This document shows positions 1 through 9,637 of a DNA stretch of 64,000 nucleotides, one piece after another. The translations under genes and the position numbers were made by a program. A model generated the notes under the pieces. It saw only the letters and a program-made list of their open reading frames with translations. It was not told where the DNA came from and searched no databases. Where the stretch lies: NCBI RefSeq assembly GCF_025766255.1, contig NW_026516677.1, forward strand, positions 124,001-188,000, in the 5' to 3' direction. Origin of the DNA: Zychaea mexicana (lineage: Eukaryota; Mucoromycota; Mucoromycetes; Mucorales; Lichtheimiaceae). Positions within the stretch are counted from its first letter, which is position 1; every line of letters begins with the position of its first letter.

Positions 1-254
1 GTGCAACGATCGGCTGTGTGGTTCCGTTTTTCGATCTTTTGATGGCCCTGTTTGGTGCTGTAGGCTGTTCTACTACTATCTTTATAATCCCCGTCCTATG
101 CTATTTTCGCCTTACAGGGTTTGGTAACAAATCCTTATATGTACTTGCCTGGAACTTTCTTATTCTAGTCTTCGGCACAGTAGGTCTTGCATTCGGCAGC
201 TGGTTTGCTGTTGAAGATCTTGTTCATGCTTTTCAGAAATCATCAAAATCTTAA
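1..254 (+). CDS. amino-acid permease (AAAP/Avt family), C-terminal exon, partial
   Basis: The window opens inside a coding exon. In frame from base 3, about 83 residues read through to a TAA at 252-254. They form three hydrophobic helices separated by short loops, one containing RLTGFGNKS and the last followed by FGSWFAVEDLVHAF. This arrangement matches the final transmembrane helices of the AAAP amino-acid/auxin permease family (Pfam Aa_trans), which moves amino acids across the plasma or vacuolar membrane by proton coupling. The rest of the gene lies left of the window, so substrate and subfamily cannot be judged. No second splice site is needed to reach the stop. Family assignment rests on the helix pattern and tail only. 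Confidence 0.6.
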   Translation, partial: ATIGCVVPFFDLLMALFGAVGCSTTIFIIPVLCYFRLTGFGNKSLYVLAWNFLILVFGTVGLAFGSWFAVEDLVHAFQKSSKS

Positions 255-961
255 TACAATATAAGCAGTTAAAGCTGCCTTTTCTGTAATGAAGAGTACT
301 GGTAAATGTCACTGGTGTGGTTAAATGCGTATAATAGCATTTCCGCGTTTATACCAATGTATACACAGCAGCGCGCACAAAAATATGATACTTTGATGCT
401 CCATAAATTAAAATGACGTGCCTTTCATATTTGTACATACAATCCACCTATGACCCGCCAAAGAGCTGATGGTTTCAACAACACTACGCACATCAGACTT
501 AATTAGTATGTCAGTATCGTTTTAGCCAACAGGTTTGAAAAATCTTCCCTTCTGTGTTGATGTTGTAATATATAATCTAGCAATCGATTAATTGCTCTTT
601 CACGACTGTTGGAGAAAGGCACTCGATCCATTATACTGTACCTTACATAAATTTATGGAGGCAATACTATGTAGTAATAGGCGCTAACTGTCACATTCTG
701 AAGAAAAGAAACGTTCTTTCTCAATATCAGGCGCTGCGAAAATTGTCGCGAGCCTGTGATTGCCTTAGCTTTTTAAAGAGAAAAATCTTTATTGTTGTTT
801 GCATGACAAAACCTGTTGTCCTATACGCTTCATTGTTAACATGTTCAAAGAAAAATTGGCAAGTAATGAGATGTTTAAGCTGATTTTGACACTTTAACAC
901 CACTTTATTCATGAAAATGTACATAACAAAATTTAAGCGCGCAAAACATTCATGATTCCGG
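255..961. other. intergenic spacer
   Basis: AT-rich sequence between the permease stop and the small secreted peptide gene. I see no coding exon, RNA gene or repeat in it. Confidence 0.6.
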
Positions 962-1153
962 TTACATGCATTGTTTAATTTCATTCCCTTTCCCTTGGCA
1001 TTTATGATCGAAGCAGCAAGGAGTTGGACTACCAATATAACAAGCTTCACCACGAGCATAGCAAGTGTCATCAGCAGAAACCAGCACCGAAGCCAGCATC
1101 GAGGCCAAAACCACGGAAAGAGAAAGGCGTTGGAGAGAGAAAACTTGAACCAT
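962..1153 (-). CDS. small secreted six-cysteine (knottin-like) peptide precursor
   Basis: A 63-residue reading frame. The N-terminus is a convincing signal peptide (hydrophobic LSVVLASMLASVLVSA, likely cleavage before DDTC). It leaves a mature peptide of about 36 residues with exactly six cysteines spaced C-x6-C-x7-CC-x4-C-x9-C. The adjacent third and fourth cysteines are the hallmark of inhibitor-cystine-knot (knottin) folds, in which disulfides 1-4, 2-5 and 3-6 form a compact knot. Known knottins include protease inhibitors, antimicrobial peptides, channel ligands and fungal secreted effectors, so the target cannot be deduced. I chose the internal Met at 1153 because the upstream in-frame Met (1261) would put 36 extra residues before the signal sequence. 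No intron is required. Fold and secretion are inferred; the cysteine pattern and leader are seen directly. Confidence 0.6.
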   Translation of the reverse strand: MVQVFSLQRLSLSVVLASMLASVLVSADDTCYARGEACYIGSPTPCCFDHKCQGKGNEIKQCM

Positions 1154-1261
1154 GTTCGTCTTGTTTACTATAAGCGTGTACATGTTAATAATTAATGAAT
1201 AGATTTGAAGGTGCATAGTAGTGAAACAATGAAAAGACGACTTACAATGAGTGAGGATCAC

Positions 1262-2671
1262 AAATTTATTTGATATAGAGCAAAGGCGTTCTGTAGAAAA
1301 GCGAACCTTTTATACTAAAAGACTGACTATAAATCTACCTCTGCAATGTAAAAGGGGCTAGGAACTGTAACGCTTTCGGTAGAGCATGGTGCATTGCAAC
1401 TTCCTAAGACACAGAAATGCATTAAATCAAGTTCAGCCCTTCCTTATTACGCCACACAAGGATTATCAATTAAACACATCTGGCTATACATTAATATAGA
1501 AAAAGTTGACGAAAAAAGTACCACTACATACTACCTGTTAGTTTGACAGCTCATTACACAATGTTGAATATAGATACTATAACTCTAAATGTGCTGACAG
1601 TTGATGCATTTCTTGGAAAAGAAATCTAATGCCTTCTCTAAACTCTGCGTCGTATACTGTACAAATTTTCAAAGATACATATTTGAAAAAAATAATACAA
1701 CAAGGGTGGAAGAAAATGATAATACTAAACAATATTTGGAAAACCATAATAACTAACTGTATACATATATTTAGAGATGGACCTAATGACATATTACTAG
1801 CAGTGGAAAAAGTTTGTGTATATGAACAGCATATCAGTCAACCCATATCGATAAAAAAGTTATATTATCAGTTTTGACTATGATAATATAACAGTATAGT
1901 GACCTACTGCATAATGTATTTTATCTCGATCCAATTTGACGTATCTATGAATCGCGCCATGATTCACAACCCAAACACTTTTATTTACATTCCTATCATA
2001 CATTTACCAAAAGGCGGGTTATCGAACAGCTGCTGCTCTCGCACGTTCCATCATTGGACTCACCGTTTTCAATTTTACAGGCAATGCAGTTGACGTTATG
2101 CACAACTTCAAGCTTTCTATCTCGGTCTTTCTCACGATGGATCAGTATGTACATATTTGTTGATTGGTATCACAATTCCAAGCGGGATAAGCAATATTTA
2201 TATGCACTTAAAATGTTAATGTGTCAAAGAAAAGGCTTCACGAATACAACCACTCAAATCCTTTTAAAAAATTTGACCCGAACAAAAACTATTCTATAAG
2301 ATCCATCATGCACTGATATGGCATAGTTGGAGATAGTGGGATCGTTATCAGATATATTGATTGTTTTTGAAAATCATTCTATGACTTGTGAACATGTTTC
2401 TCGTCTTGATACTGTCGATATTTTTTCATTGTTGTAAGCAAGTGACAAGAGAAAAAAGTATAGTGATAGTGTTCGTGACCAACTACTAACTACGTAAAAC
2501 TATTCTGCCAATGGAATCATGACTTGATGGATCAATTATCGTAAGCATAACCATATTAGTTGACATCACCTAATCACAAATATGTAATAATGATTAACCC
2601 TAACTCAGGATGCAAAGATACAAATCAAACATCAAAAGTAATAAAACCAGCCCAAAAGCGAATACACACCT
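1262..2671. other. intergenic, no supported gene
   Basis: About 1.4 kb of AT-rich DNA with short overlapping open frames lacking splice logic or recognisable motifs. Nothing supportable seen. Confidence 0.5.
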
Positions 2672-2786
2672 TTCAAAGCTACCGCTAATGAACCACGACT
2701 ATACTGCCCCAGCATCACAAAGCACATTTCTGAGACTACCGTCAATAGCCACGTCTTTGCTAATGCTGTGCATCCGCTGGATCATA
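2672..2786. repeat. direct repeat unit A (about 115 bp)
   Basis: This stretch recurs in the same orientation at 2957-3071 with roughly 90 percent identity. The shared core runs from ACCGCTAATGAACCACG through TAATGCTGTGCATCC. On the minus strand both copies read the same peptide frame (ISKDVA-DGSLR--LCDAGAV), so a short coding or formerly coding segment appears duplicated locally. Confidence 0.7.
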
Positions 2787-2881
2787 GTTTAGGTCGTGTA
2801 CTATTAAAAAAACAGAGAGAGAAATTAAATGAGATATGGGAATCAGTATCGTAGCAATCCTGAATAATCCTAGTTTCCATG

Positions 2882-3178
2882 TCATCGCATTACCTCGTCA
2901 GCCCATGCATAATGGAACCAGCCCGAGCGAATACATAAAGAGCGCACAGCACATTTTTCAAATCTACCGCTAATGAACCACGTCTGTACTGCCCCAGCAT
3001 CACAAAGTACGATTCTGAGACTACCGTCAACAGCCACATCTTTGCTAATGCTGTGCATCCACTGGGTCATATTTCGGTCTTGGTCCTTGAATGGAAAGCA
3101 ACTGATGGGAAGAGTAGTCCCTCTTTTAGGCGTTCCATGTAAAGTATGAAAAGCGCCTTCTGAAACAGTAAGAACCAT
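2882..3178 (-). CDS. unrecognised small ORF spanning repeat unit B
   Basis: A 98-residue open frame on the minus strand that I do not recognise. Its middle (ISKDVAVDGSLRIVLCDAGAV) is the translated copy of the 115-bp duplication. Conservation of this frame between two diverged copies hints that it was once coding, since several differences are synonymous or conservative. There is no obvious signal peptide, membrane segment or family motif. It may be one exon of a decayed gene. A chance ORF over a repeat remains possible. Confidence 0.25.
   Translation of the reverse strand: MVLTVSEGAFHTLHGTPKRGTTLPISCFPFKDQDRNMTQWMHSISKDVAVDGSLRIVLCDAGAVQTWFISGRFEKCAVRSLCIRSGWFHYAWADEVMR
2957..3071. repeat. 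direct repeat unit B (about 115 bp)
   Basis: Second copy of the direct repeat at 2672-2786, separated from it by about 170 bp. Confidence 0.7.
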
Positions 3179-3464
3179 GGCTTTTACGAAGCATTCGAGA
3201 ATGCGTAAACATTAGAAGGATCCACTAGATCCCTGTTTGTGGTGCTACATATGTATCATTTGCATTCTCTTTAGCTGTCTCATATAACTGCCTTTGTCTA
3301 GGTTATAGGCACAGAGTTACTGAAGTAGATGTGACCCTGAAGATTAGCAGACACTACTCAGACAACAAAAAAATACGCATCGCCATCCTTTTGACAACTT
3401 TCTTCGTGTCTCTCTTTCGCAAGTTCTGTAAATTGGCGCACCCTAGATGTAGCCCTGAGCAACT

Positions 3465-3963
3465 TTGCGAACGAGGAATATACGTCAGCAAAAATCTCGT
3501 GCAAGAAGAAGGGCCGCTGAGGGTGATGCATTTCGCGCAGCAGATCGCCAAAGACAACGCCGTGCGCGGGAAGATCCAGAGTATAAAAAAACTGAAAGAG
3601 TATGCATATCATTTGCGATCCCTGCTGTCATTGCTACTTCTACTCCACGACCTTTCTTCTCTATTAGCAATTATCACCATCTTGGAAGTAACCCAGCCCT
3701 CATTATTCTCTTTTTTCTTTGAAATTTTTCAGGAGCGAGACCGTATTGCACAGCAAGAAGCCCGTCCAGACGAAATTCGTCGTGCTGCCGCCAGTATGTC
3801 TGATAAATATGAAGGTGTATGGAGTGCAAGCGATCAAACGAAGGCAGGCTCATGCACATACAAGGGCTTGCAAAAGGAGGAGTCGTCCGAATGTCGAGTG
3901 CAGATTCGGTATTCCGATTATGCCGATATACTCACTCATTGTGGTGAAACTACACTACTTTGA
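3465..3963 (+). pseudogene. Arg-rich fragment resembling the N-terminus of Helitron-type proteins
   Basis: Two open segments join across a plausible intron (GT at 3600, CAG ending 3732). The first ends in RQQKSRARRRAAEG and RQRQRRAREDPEYKKTER. The second continues in frame with ERDRIAQQEARPDEIRRAAA. Repeated basic modules of the form R-x-R-R-A-x-E-D-P-E are typical of the N-terminal region of fungal Helitron helicase ORFs and similar transposon proteins. No helicase or Rep motifs follow, so at best this is a truncated relic. The match is by composition and repeat style only. Confidence 0.3.
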
Positions 3964-4161
3964 GTTTGATCCAAATAACTCAACCCACTCCGCCATCTTC
4001 TTCGTAACCATTAAAATGCAGTAGAGAGAACACCACACACATGGATGAATCAAATATTACATAATTAGCACCATATTGATAATCTCTCAAACATGGATCA
4101 CAATTGAGAATGACTCAGGACCAACTATTTTCAATACTTCGTTGCAATATAATAAGGAGTT

Positions 4162-4205
4162 CACCCTATGCTTATTTGTTAACAAGAATGCATCTTAACA
4201 CTTCA
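4162..4205 (+). repeat. 44-bp inverted repeat, left copy
   Basis: Begins CACCCTATGCTTATTTG and ends ATCTTAACACTTCA. Its exact reverse complement lies at 7291-7334. Perfect identity over 44 bases across 3.1 kb marks these as possible transposon termini or two insertions of one short element. Flanking bases give no clear target-site duplication. Confidence 0.85.
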
Positions 4206-4231
4206 AACAACCATAAAACTTACCCAAATGA

Positions 4232-4505
4232 CTATGGGTTTGATGTACGCCAACTACCAATAGCAGCCTTTGATACAAGAGTAAGGAGTAGTATGACGGG
4301 CAGGGCGGGCATGGAAAGAATTTCGACGTCGTTGCTATACGTGTCTCTCGATCGAATCTCCTCCTTCTTCGTCGCCTTGAGCGTGTTTTTTTTGTTGGCC
4401 TTGGCTTTCTTTTGACCGATGGGTCTTTTGACCGATGGGACCTGCTGGCCTTCACCCATCATTTCGTTCTCGCCAGCCTTTTTGGCGACAATTGGTTTGG
4501 GCGTT
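4232..4505 (-). pseudogene. Lys-rich fragment, possibly NAM-associated-domain-like
   Basis: Minus-strand open frame whose first part reads VKRPIGQKKAKANKK followed by a basic stretch. The RPIGxKxAK signature resembles proteins carrying the NAM-associated C-terminal domain, which are common accompaniments of transposons. The frame is bounded upstream by a stop and downstream turns into hydrophobic residues without a recognisable continuation. It is best treated as a relic lying inside the 44-bp inverted repeat pair. Weakly supported. Confidence 0.25.
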
Positions 4506-5048
4506 AAATAAACTGGTTAAATTTAACATAACAGGTTCTTAACAGCGACCGCTGCAGGTGCTCTTAACAAGAAAGTTCGCGTCAAGTTCGCGTCAATAAC
4601 CGAAATAGAAAACTCTCATTTATGCCAAACATTAAAAAAGAGAAAAACTTACACTTGTTCGCTCACTAGCCACATATAGAAGACGTTTAATACGTTCGGT
4701 CTCAATTCTTATTTCTCGATCCTAAAATCATTTTATATTTTGTTGTTTCTGCTAAACATTGTGCAACTAAGCCTAACTTCTTTAACCACTTACTCGTAAT
4801 ATTCGCAGTCAAAGAATCCCAATCGATACCCCGTTTGCTCAAAATATACTTCTATAACAATGCCTCGGGTTATTAATACCATGTAAAAAGATAAAACAAA
4901 AAAAGGACAACTTACCATTATATTTCTGGATTCCATTGTATCCTGAAATGCTGGAACCGTGTGCGATTTCACGTCGTAGAGTGATATAACCGCGGAGGGG
5001 TTTCTCCAGATTTAAATCATCAATTATATCGTCATACTGGGTGTCAAT

Positions 5049-6086
5049 TAGGGATCCGTATCAGAACCGTAGAACCGGAACCGAACCGAACCGAAACCGA
5101 GAAAATACGGTTCGGTTCCTGTCAAGAACCGAACCGGAACCGAACTGGTTCTGTATAAGTAGAACCGAAGAACCGAGAGGCAGAAGATTGCAATCAGCGA
5201 TTTTGGTAATTAGTATAAAGTAGGCTATAATGGAAGTTACGAACAATGTTATTCCGAAAAGACCACGAAGTAGTGTATTTGCAAGCCATACTTTATTGAA
5301 AAACTTAACAAAACCTGCAAAAGCAGAAGGGAGTAAAAAATAGTAAAGAAGAGAAGAGAAAAAAATAAAAAAAACACTTCTTCTGACGGCAGCTTGCTTT
5401 CTCCGCCCATGACGCACATCATTACTTGTTCCTCTACTTTGCTACCCACAATGCATTTTTCTCCATGACGTACTACTTAACTAGATTTATCATGGCTTCT
5501 CGATCAGTTTTATCAAGTTTGTGCATTCCGTTTGAGATTGCGCATTCTGGGGCTCATAACAGAATTATCTTACCCATTCACCCTTTGCCTTTTATGAGAC
5601 ACTATACACTATACACACGTAGAGACACAGCAGCTGTATGTACTGCCGGTTGTGGTTCAATTCCTCCAATGTTACGATAACATATTGTACTAGTAATACT
5701 AAGTCGCTCTAAGTAAGTACTATAAGCTCCACTTTTTTTTGTAAAAACTGTGCTTCAATCTTTTAACCATGCAATGACCCACATCGTATGAGAATGTTTA
5801 CATTCTGTTTCTCTTATTCATTTTGAGATCGCTGTTCAATGTACAATAATAAATTATTCTTTTTTACTGCAGTATTCAAGTATACCGCGACATTTGAACA
5901 CACACATCAGCTTTCATTTAAAGATACCGAATCTTGCCTTTTTTATATACATGATGGGTTCGGTTCTTCGGTTCGATTCTTCGGTTCTACGGTTTTCGTC
6001 GGTTCTAGTCGGTTCGGTTCTTGCTTTAGACGGTTCGGTTCGGTTCCCTTTAAGAACCGAACCGAACCGAACCGTGCGGATCCCTA
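5049..6086. mobile_element. non-autonomous foldback/MITE-like element with AACCG-repeat terminal arms
   Basis: The outermost bases are TAGGGATCCG and CGGATCCCTA, perfect inverted termini. Inside each end lie about 120 bp of degenerate AACCG/GAACC repeats, AACCG-oriented on the left (about 5060-5180) and CGGTT-oriented on the right (about 5957-6055), followed by a short AACCG block just before the right terminus. The arms can fold on themselves. The roughly 770-bp interior has no transposase-like frame. Termini starting TAGGG with GGTTCGG-type subterminal repeats are seen in some plant hAT-derived MITEs, so an hAT relationship is possible but unproven. No convincing 8-bp target duplication is visible. 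Its right end abuts the coding sequence of a kinase, which it interrupts. Confidence 0.7.
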
Positions 6087-7197
6087 GGCCAAGTGCATCT
6101 CGGTGAGTAACGAATGGATGCGTGAATGATCAAAATTCTGAATAGTCACACTTAATTTTGTACTTAAAGCTGTGGACACCGTAGAGTCCAAGCTTGTCGC
6201 TGCCAAAGTGGAAGCTAAAGAGAAGAGCTCGCTCTTGTACCGCGAGTATCGATGCTATGAAGATCTTGTTGCGAGGGGGACCTGCCAAGCACCCAAGCCG
6301 TTGTACTTTGGTACTCAAGGCAAATATAACGCTCTAGTTATGGATTTGATGGGTCGTAAGTACACTACATAAGCGTCATAAACTGTAAAGAGAAAAGACA
6401 TACGCTGAACAACAACTCCCTGCTTCTAGCCTCTCTTGAAAGTCTCTTTGAGATGTGCGACAAGTCGTTTTCCCTACGAACAGTTAGTATTTTGGGCTTG
6501 CAGTTGGTAAAGTATTGTAGATTATGTTTGTTTGATATGGGTAGTTCACAATTGAAATAGACGACTAATATGTTGACATTGGAAATTTAGTTGCGGCGGC
6601 TGAAGTTCATTCATTCGAAGGGCATCCTGCATCGCGACATTAAGCCCGACAATATTGTCATGGGGGTGGACGGTGATGAGAACAAGGTTTACCTTATTGA
6701 TTTTGGGCTATCAAAAAGGTTTATGGTTGGTGGAAAACATGTTGCCTGAAGGGAAGGTCTTCAGTTTGTCGGCACGCCACTATTCTCAAGCGTTGACGCC
6801 GACACTGGAGAGGGTAAGTCAAGTTGCAGCAACGATTTTTTACTGTTATTTGTTATCTATTTTGTTTCCACCACTGACAATCTCACTTGTGTTGATATAG
6901 AACAATCGGTCCGCAGTGACCTAGAGGCTTTAGGCTATGTCTTGTTGTATCTTATGACAGGAATGCTGCCATGGTATGGCTTGTCTGTAGAAAAGTTGAT
7001 GAAGAATAAGGAGCAACTCGGGGACGATGTAGACACTATGTGCAAAGGTGCTCCTGCTGCCCTTGCTGAGTACTTTGCATATCTGTTTGAGCTTGACTTT
7101 GGCCCAAAGCCAGTGTACAGAAAACTTTCCCAGTATGTGGCACAGATGGCATCCAAGGACGAAAAAAATGAGCAACAGCACGAGTTTGAATGGCTGG
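6087..7197 (+). pseudogene. casein kinase I-like protein kinase, interrupted
   Basis: Four exon-like segments encode a CK1-type kinase. The first starts immediately after the AACCG element with LGQVHLA, the second strand of the glycine loop, and continues after an intron at about 6105-6169 with a VAAKVEA lysine strand. Next come LESLFEMCDKSFSLRTV, then the catalytic [10 protein letters not shown] (about 6635-6660) and DFG in LIDFGLSKR, then the CK1 substrate loop REGLQFVGTPLF, SDLEALGYVLLYL and PWYGL. Two lesions are seen directly. The element removes everything before the glycine loop. An in-frame TGA interrupts the segment between GGKHVA and REGLQF (about 6748-6750), one transition away from CGA. 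Upstream sequence gives no clear first exon. The gene is therefore probably non-functional, though strong motif conservation suggests recent decay. Confidence 0.7.
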
Positions 7198-7290
7198 TAT
7201 GTTTCAACTCGTCTTTCAGTCTTATTTTGTTCTTGTGTTCTACATTTGGAGCCGAACGTTTACGTAACAATCCACTCATTAACATTCTTA

Positions 7291-7334
7291 TGAAGTGTTA
7301 AGATGCATTCTTGTTAACAAATAAGCATAGGGTG
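7291..7334 (-). repeat. 44-bp inverted repeat, right copy
   Basis: Exact reverse complement of 4162-4205. It falls in the sequence just downstream of the kinase fragment's last recognisable exon. Confidence 0.85.
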
Positions 7335-7440
7335 TTGAATTCTGGAATTCTAGAGTTAGTCACAGGAGCAATGGCGGTACTTGACAACAATCTTGATACT
7401 ATTTTCATTTATAATTCCGGATATACATGTTAGTCAAGCA

Positions 7441-7712
7441 TGTGTATCTGCTGCTAAGAAAACTGCAGTTGAAGTTGTGAAGGGATTGGTAAGGGAACCT
7501 TCAAAACGTGATAAGTGTCATGTTTCCAACTTAAAACTAATTGCCTGATCTCTATAGACTGTAAAGACAAAAGAATTGCTTTATACTACGGTCATGGCTA
7601 TTGCACAGGCCACTACTTTCTACAATGCTTTAATATCCTGTGCTGAGGGAACGCCGAGTGGCTTACAAGTTCGTCATGCCTTCACAACCTCAAAAGGTGT
7701 AAGCTGGTAGGT
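7441..7712 (+). CDS. unrecognised coding fragment, two exons
   Basis: Two segments read as protein and splice cleanly in phase. The first contains VSAAKKTAVEVVKGL and ends at GTAAGG. The second begins after CTATAG with TVKTKELLYTTVMAIAQ and ends with HAFTTSKG before another possible donor. Composition is coding-like, with an amphipathic helical character, but I recognise no family. It could be the tail of the disrupted kinase gene or an independent fragment. No start codon can be assigned. Confidence 0.3.
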
Positions 7713-7910
7713 AAAATTGAAATAAAGCAAGATGGATCAAGTGGAACCTTTTGAAGATCGACTTAAAAAACTATACGATATGCCAAGAAAAACAGCTGTG
7801 ATGACAACAGCAACAGCATAAACAAACGAAAAGAAAGAAAGAAAGACCGTCTTAGAAATATATAATGTTTAGTAAGCGTCAAATGAAATTGTTTTTGGAG
7901 GATCGTTTGG

Positions 7911-8660
7911 GTGTCTAACTTGAAATATTATAGTCGACGTCGATTAAAAAATGGAAGAAACCTCTTGAAAGGAGCACAAAAGGAAGAAAATTATGTCGCT
8001 TTTCTCCTGGCACCTTTATGTGATCGACTTCTGCATGATGCGCATGAAGTAGACTGGATGTGGTATGATCATTTCACTCTGTTTCGGTTTCTCGCTTTTT
8101 CTAATCATCATTTTAGGGGTGAAACAAAAATGAGATCGACGCAGCAAATTGACTACGACGTATCGCATGATGGAGAAAGAAGATCTTCAGAGCCGTATGG
8201 GAAGTTAGCATAGAGCTCTATGGTAAATAAGGATAAAGAGCCGTATGTAGGTGCTTTGAAAATGCCAATGTTAATGGGAAAGTGACCTTATCTGCAACTG
8301 GCATCAAGGTATGCATCATTGAAGTATCCGGTCCACTTCAAGTAAAAGACTACACCGACTTTGTCAGTGATCGAAGAAAGCTTGCAGTAACATGCTGCAG
8401 CGCGTGACTATATATGGCTTGCACTTATATGGTATGATTATAACAGATTTAATATTGATGTGATGATATGTAACTAAAGAAAAAGTTATTAAGTGCCTTT
8501 CTTTTTTTAGTACATAAAGAGTATATCTACTCTTTAAAGATGCCGCAATGCGGTATCTATTTATTCCAACAAGAAAAAAAGTTGCAGATGCCAGTGGATC
8601 CAGCAACAGCGAAATCGGACGTTCCCCAATGGTCAAAGCATTATGGCAACTTAAGGTAGA
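7911..8660 (+). pseudogene. decayed member of a Mucorales orphan protein family
   Basis: The opening frame contains EENYVAFLLAPLCDRLLHD followed by VDWMWYD. This pattern (acidic-YV-x-x-x-x-APL, then a hydrophobic-W block) resembles the start of uncharacterised proteins that are often multicopy in Mucorales genomes. After stops at about 8213, another frame contains GKVTLSATGIKVCIIEV and resembles the C-terminal half of such proteins. Stops and frame changes between the two parts indicate a broken copy. The family is recalled from general patterns and not verified, so confidence is low. Confidence 0.3.
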
Positions 8661-8819
8661 TTATATGATACATGGCACAAGTGACAGAGTAATAAAACTG
8701 ACCCCAACTTTTTATTATGTAGTGTAATCTTGTTCAAAGTGTTGTTCCACAAGACTTTACCCACAGCATCGAAAATTCATCATATCGTGCCATCATTTTG
8801 CGTCATCATGCTGCCGGAT

Positions 8820-9118
8820 CTGCAACGCCAGCATAGAGGACACCAACCGCTTTTTGTTTTTTTGTCCAAAGAAAGAATTGGTCTGGCGGCAAACATGGGC
8901 ACCGATTAATTTCGCGGACCCTGACCTTGTTACAATCAGCCGAGTTATTCAGAATGCCACTTTCCCAAGACACAATTCGAAATTAACCGCACTCCTATGC
9001 ATCGCCATCATCCAAGCCATATGGTGCGCACACTGGGCTGTCATCTTTGATGAACAGCCATTCACACCACAGGCAGTGGTAGCTCATGCCTCTGTCATAT
9101 TTCGACGAACAAATATTT
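8820..9118 (+). mobile_element. 3' remnant of a non-LTR (LINE) retrotransposon
   Basis: The frame reads CNAS-EDTNRFLFFCPKKELVW, then a run ending AIIQAIWCAHWAVIFDEQPFTP. A Cys-rich motif with F-x-x-CP-x-K-x-x-VW followed by a W-x-x-HW-x-x-x-FD tail is typical of the region after the reverse transcriptase domain of fungal LINEs. No reverse transcriptase core motifs or poly-A tract remain, so this is a 5'-truncated, decayed copy. Confidence 0.5.
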
Positions 9119-9120
9119 AG

Positions 9121-9637
9121 CTTTATTTTCTCTTTGTCTTTTGCTTCTTTTATGTTCATCCTCTGTCCCTACTTTCACATATGTGTATCGGTACCGATAG
9201 TCAGTCACTCCTCCTGGACACTCAATTTGCCTAAGGGCCAAAAAAAAAATTTGTTCCAAGCGCTGCGACAATCACAAGCTACCTTGAATCCAATGATGAT
9301 GATACCTCCTCCGATAGTTCCTAAGCCCATGGTACGCCGACCCAAAAACAGGAACGAAACAAAAGTTTAAGCACTGGTTTTTCACGACGTGATCAACCCG
9401 ATGCTGCATAATAAAGATCAAGTCATACATTATCGGCTTTACAGTGTACAGAGTGTAAGCCATCTTATTTCCTCATTATCGACAATGCCTTTTTTAGTTG
9501 TGTGCATGGGATGCGTAATCACCAATGTAAACAATTCTTTTATGTCACACGATTGGGTTATTGCATAATAATCTGTTTTCCCTCTTCACTTTCTTTCATT
9601 TCTTCCTCTTTTTGTGTCTCTCTTTCATTACCTAAGA
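9121..9637. other. intergenic, upstream of the oxygenase gene
   Basis: Pyrimidine-rich stretches (for example around 9570-9635) directly precede the oxygenase start, as is common in fungal 5' leaders. No gene seen. Confidence 0.4.
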
